Positions 60,141-61,869 of a stretch of DNA of 61,869 nt are shown here, piece after piece. The notes under the pieces are model-generated. The model was not told the DNA's origin. It saw nothing but the letters and a program-made list of their open reading frames with translations, and searched no databases. The DNA lies in contig NW_014577559.1 of NCBI RefSeq assembly GCF_000485595.1, forward strand, positions 32,225-94,093, written 5' to 3'. A program made the translations under genes and the position numbers. The DNA is from Priapulus caudatus. Lineage: Eukaryota > Priapulida > Priapulimorpha > Priapulimorphida > Priapulidae. Every line of letters starts with the position of its first letter. The stretch's first letter is position 1.

Positions 60141-60146
60141 AATAAA
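60141..60146 (+). promoter_or_regulatory. PUS7 polyadenylation signal
   Basis: AATAAA 168 bases after the PUS7 stop; another overlapping AATAAT-type context precedes it. Confidence 0.65.
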
Positions 60147-60489
60147 AATTATGACCCGCGGTGCAGGTCACACGCACTGAAAAGGTTAACTGTTAGTGGC
60201 ATTCTAAATGGCTGTAATTTACACAGTGATGTGCACTGATTCAACCGGTTGACTAACTGCGATCGGCAGAGAACGTTTGTTGCCTTCGAAATGTGTGACT
60301 GGTGTTGTTATGGCTGTTAATGTTATCAGGAACATACTGAAACTGTATAGCTGTATTCGTGCTGTTATACTCTGATAGTCTGATATAAATGTTATCAAAC
60401 AATTATGAAACTATGTGGTAGCAGATGGCGCCACCAGTCTGAGCATTAGTATGTTGGTCAAAATCGGCGGTTAGGACAAATTTTGATGC

Positions 60490-61400
60490 CTGATCGTAGT
60501 AATTTATAGTCATCATCTTTCCAGAAACTTATTCATCTTGTTAGAAATTCATTGGCTATACACACTGTCCTGATCTATGCGTGTTAATATATAGATGGCA
60601 TCTATTATGATACTACAACTGTTTGGGTTGACGTTGCATAGAAAGGTTTCGGTTTGCACTACCGAGCTTGGATATGTCACCATGTTCTCTCGTGGGAGGG
60701 GAACATATGCTATAGAAGAACTATGTCTTCTCATCTTCGTTTTGTATTAGTCATATAGATTATTATAAATTTGTGTTGCATGAGGACATGCATTCACATA
60801 TGCTATAATAGCGCAGTTGGTCTTGTCTTCAATTTGAGTGCAATTATCGTATACAGGCCAAAGGAGTCGCTATGGTAAGTTGTCAACAGCGGACAATTCA
60901 TGCGGCAGGATTTTATTTCAGATTCCCCGCAACTCACGGCTCATGTACGTGCACAGCTATCAGAGCATGGTGTGGAATACCGTCGTCTCTCGCCGCATAA
61001 TCACATTCGGTCTGAAGCCCATCGCTGGCGACCTGATTCTTCTGCCGTGCAAGGAGAAAAGTAGGGTTCGTTTAGTTCGTTCATGAATGTTCTTATCTGC
61101 ATAGATTCATCGTATTGCATTCACTGATATTCTCAGCTTGTTTGCAGTTGCCTGTACGCATTCGTTAGGTGTTTGTTGGTAAAAATAATTTACATTTCTT
61201 GAGAAAAATGTGAAGAATGTAAGAAAAATTAAAGGCGGTGATAATCATTGTTAGGGAAAAAATTTGGCCTTTCGCGAATTCTGAGCTGTAGTAATTTATA
61301 TGTCATCATCTTTTCCAGAAACTTATTCATCTGTTAGAAATCATTGGCTATACACACTGTCCTGATCTATGCGTGTTAATATATAGATGGCATCTATTAT
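60490..61400 (+). repeat. PUS7: Duplicated PUS7 segment with clean exon 11, flanked by direct repeats
   Basis: 60640-61255 repeats 57310-57985 and includes an intact exon (60922-61060) with acceptor TTTATTTCAG and donor GTAGGG, encoding [19 protein letters not shown] and on to [14 protein letters not shown], the PUS7 segment missing from the in-place copy. It is bracketed by two near-identical 110-base direct repeats, 60495-60612 and 61295-61400 (TTATTCATCTGTTAGAAAT-type). Lying after the PUS7 stop codon, it cannot be spliced in order. Either a genuine tandem duplication or, more likely, a polished contig fragment joined at the scaffold end. Confidence 0.8.
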
Positions 61401-61439
61401 GTACCTTGTTGCGCCTCACTCATGGTTGCCTCTTCTCGC

Positions 61440-61571
61440 CTCCTCTCTGTCTGTTTCTCTCTCTCTTTCTCTCTATCTCTCTCTCTCTCTCTCCCTGACT
61501 CTCTCCCTCTCTCGCTAGCTCTCTCTCCTCTCTCTCACTCTCCAGCTTCCTCTGTCTATCTCTCGCTCACA

Positions 61572-61616
<45 letters not shown>

Positions 61617-61821
61617 CTCTCTCTCTCGCTATCATCTCTCTCTCTCTGCTCTCCCCTCTCTCCACGTCTCATCTCATCCTCTTCGCTATCCCGTTCGTCC
61701 GCCGCTGGTCCGTCCGTCCTCTCGTATTTTCCCTCCTCTTCCGTGCTCTCCTGGTCGATTCTCTCGCGATCCCGCTCTCCTCTCTCTCTCTTCTCTCGCT
61801 TCCTCTGTCTCTCTCTCTCTC

Positions 61822-61869
<48 letters not shown>
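61440..61869. repeat. CT-rich microsatellite at window end
   Basis: Over 400 bases dominated by CTCTCT with interruptions, reaching the last base. No gene. Confidence 0.97.

Noticed and set aside
61556-61825. Arg/Glu-rich ORF at the window end
   Set aside because: Antisense translation of a CT microsatellite.

Overview
The window is eukaryotic, and specifically animal, nuclear DNA: five intron-rich protein genes with GT-AG introns, AT-rich introns and intergenic stretches full of inverted-repeat DNA transposons, CT/GT microsatellites and minisatellites. I rebuilt exons by joining frames across splice sites and comparing them with remembered family sequences. Three genes close as full-length proteins: a cytosolic isoleucyl-tRNA synthetase (IARS1, 1270 aa), the GATOR1 subunit NPRL2 (385 aa) and the pseudouridine synthase PUS7 (about 672 aa). 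A C2H2 zinc-finger gene gives about 745 aa. The fifth gene is a BRCA1 homologue whose RING end and long disordered middle are here and whose BRCT end lies beyond base 1. These genes, the transposon families and the (TTAGGG)n tracts suggest a non-vertebrate metazoan, probably marine; I cannot name the species.

Layout. 1-15307, minus strand: BRCA1 homologue. Its seven small 5' exons (13006-15307) are AT-rich and followed by a 1-kb exon; further left, the GC-rich central part is largely made of in-frame minisatellites. 15310-17580: intergenic, with stacked palindromic elements. 17581-22113, minus: NPRL2, ten coding exons. 22114-24227: divergent intergenic region filled with foldback elements, one assembly gap and telomere-like repeats. 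24228-41792, plus: IARS1, 26 coding exons, whose introns carry a hAT MITE, a TTAA-flanked transposon, a 1.46-kb TIR element and several minisatellites. 43664-51381, minus: zinc-finger gene, convergent with IARS1; its first intron contains a 419-N gap. 51898-59973, plus: PUS7, 15 coding exons, divergent from the zinc-finger gene across about 0.5 kb. 60490-61869: a duplicated, probably mis-joined piece of PUS7, then CT-rich sequence.

The genes do not form one pathway: BRCA1 (DNA repair ubiquitin ligase), NPRL2 (amino-acid control of TORC1), IARS1 (translation), PUS7 (RNA modification), ZNF (transcription). The points most worth a second look are the BRCA1 middle (minisatellites with periods divisible by three, plus 14 dispersed X-box-like palindromes), a foldback family with 9-bp target duplications, a TTAA element carrying a P2X7-tail-like cysteine module, tandem duplications sitting on splice sites, and a PUS7 exon that is indel-ridden in place but clean in a downstream copy. 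Base-level accuracy is poor inside several repeats, so frame breaks there may be sequencing error.
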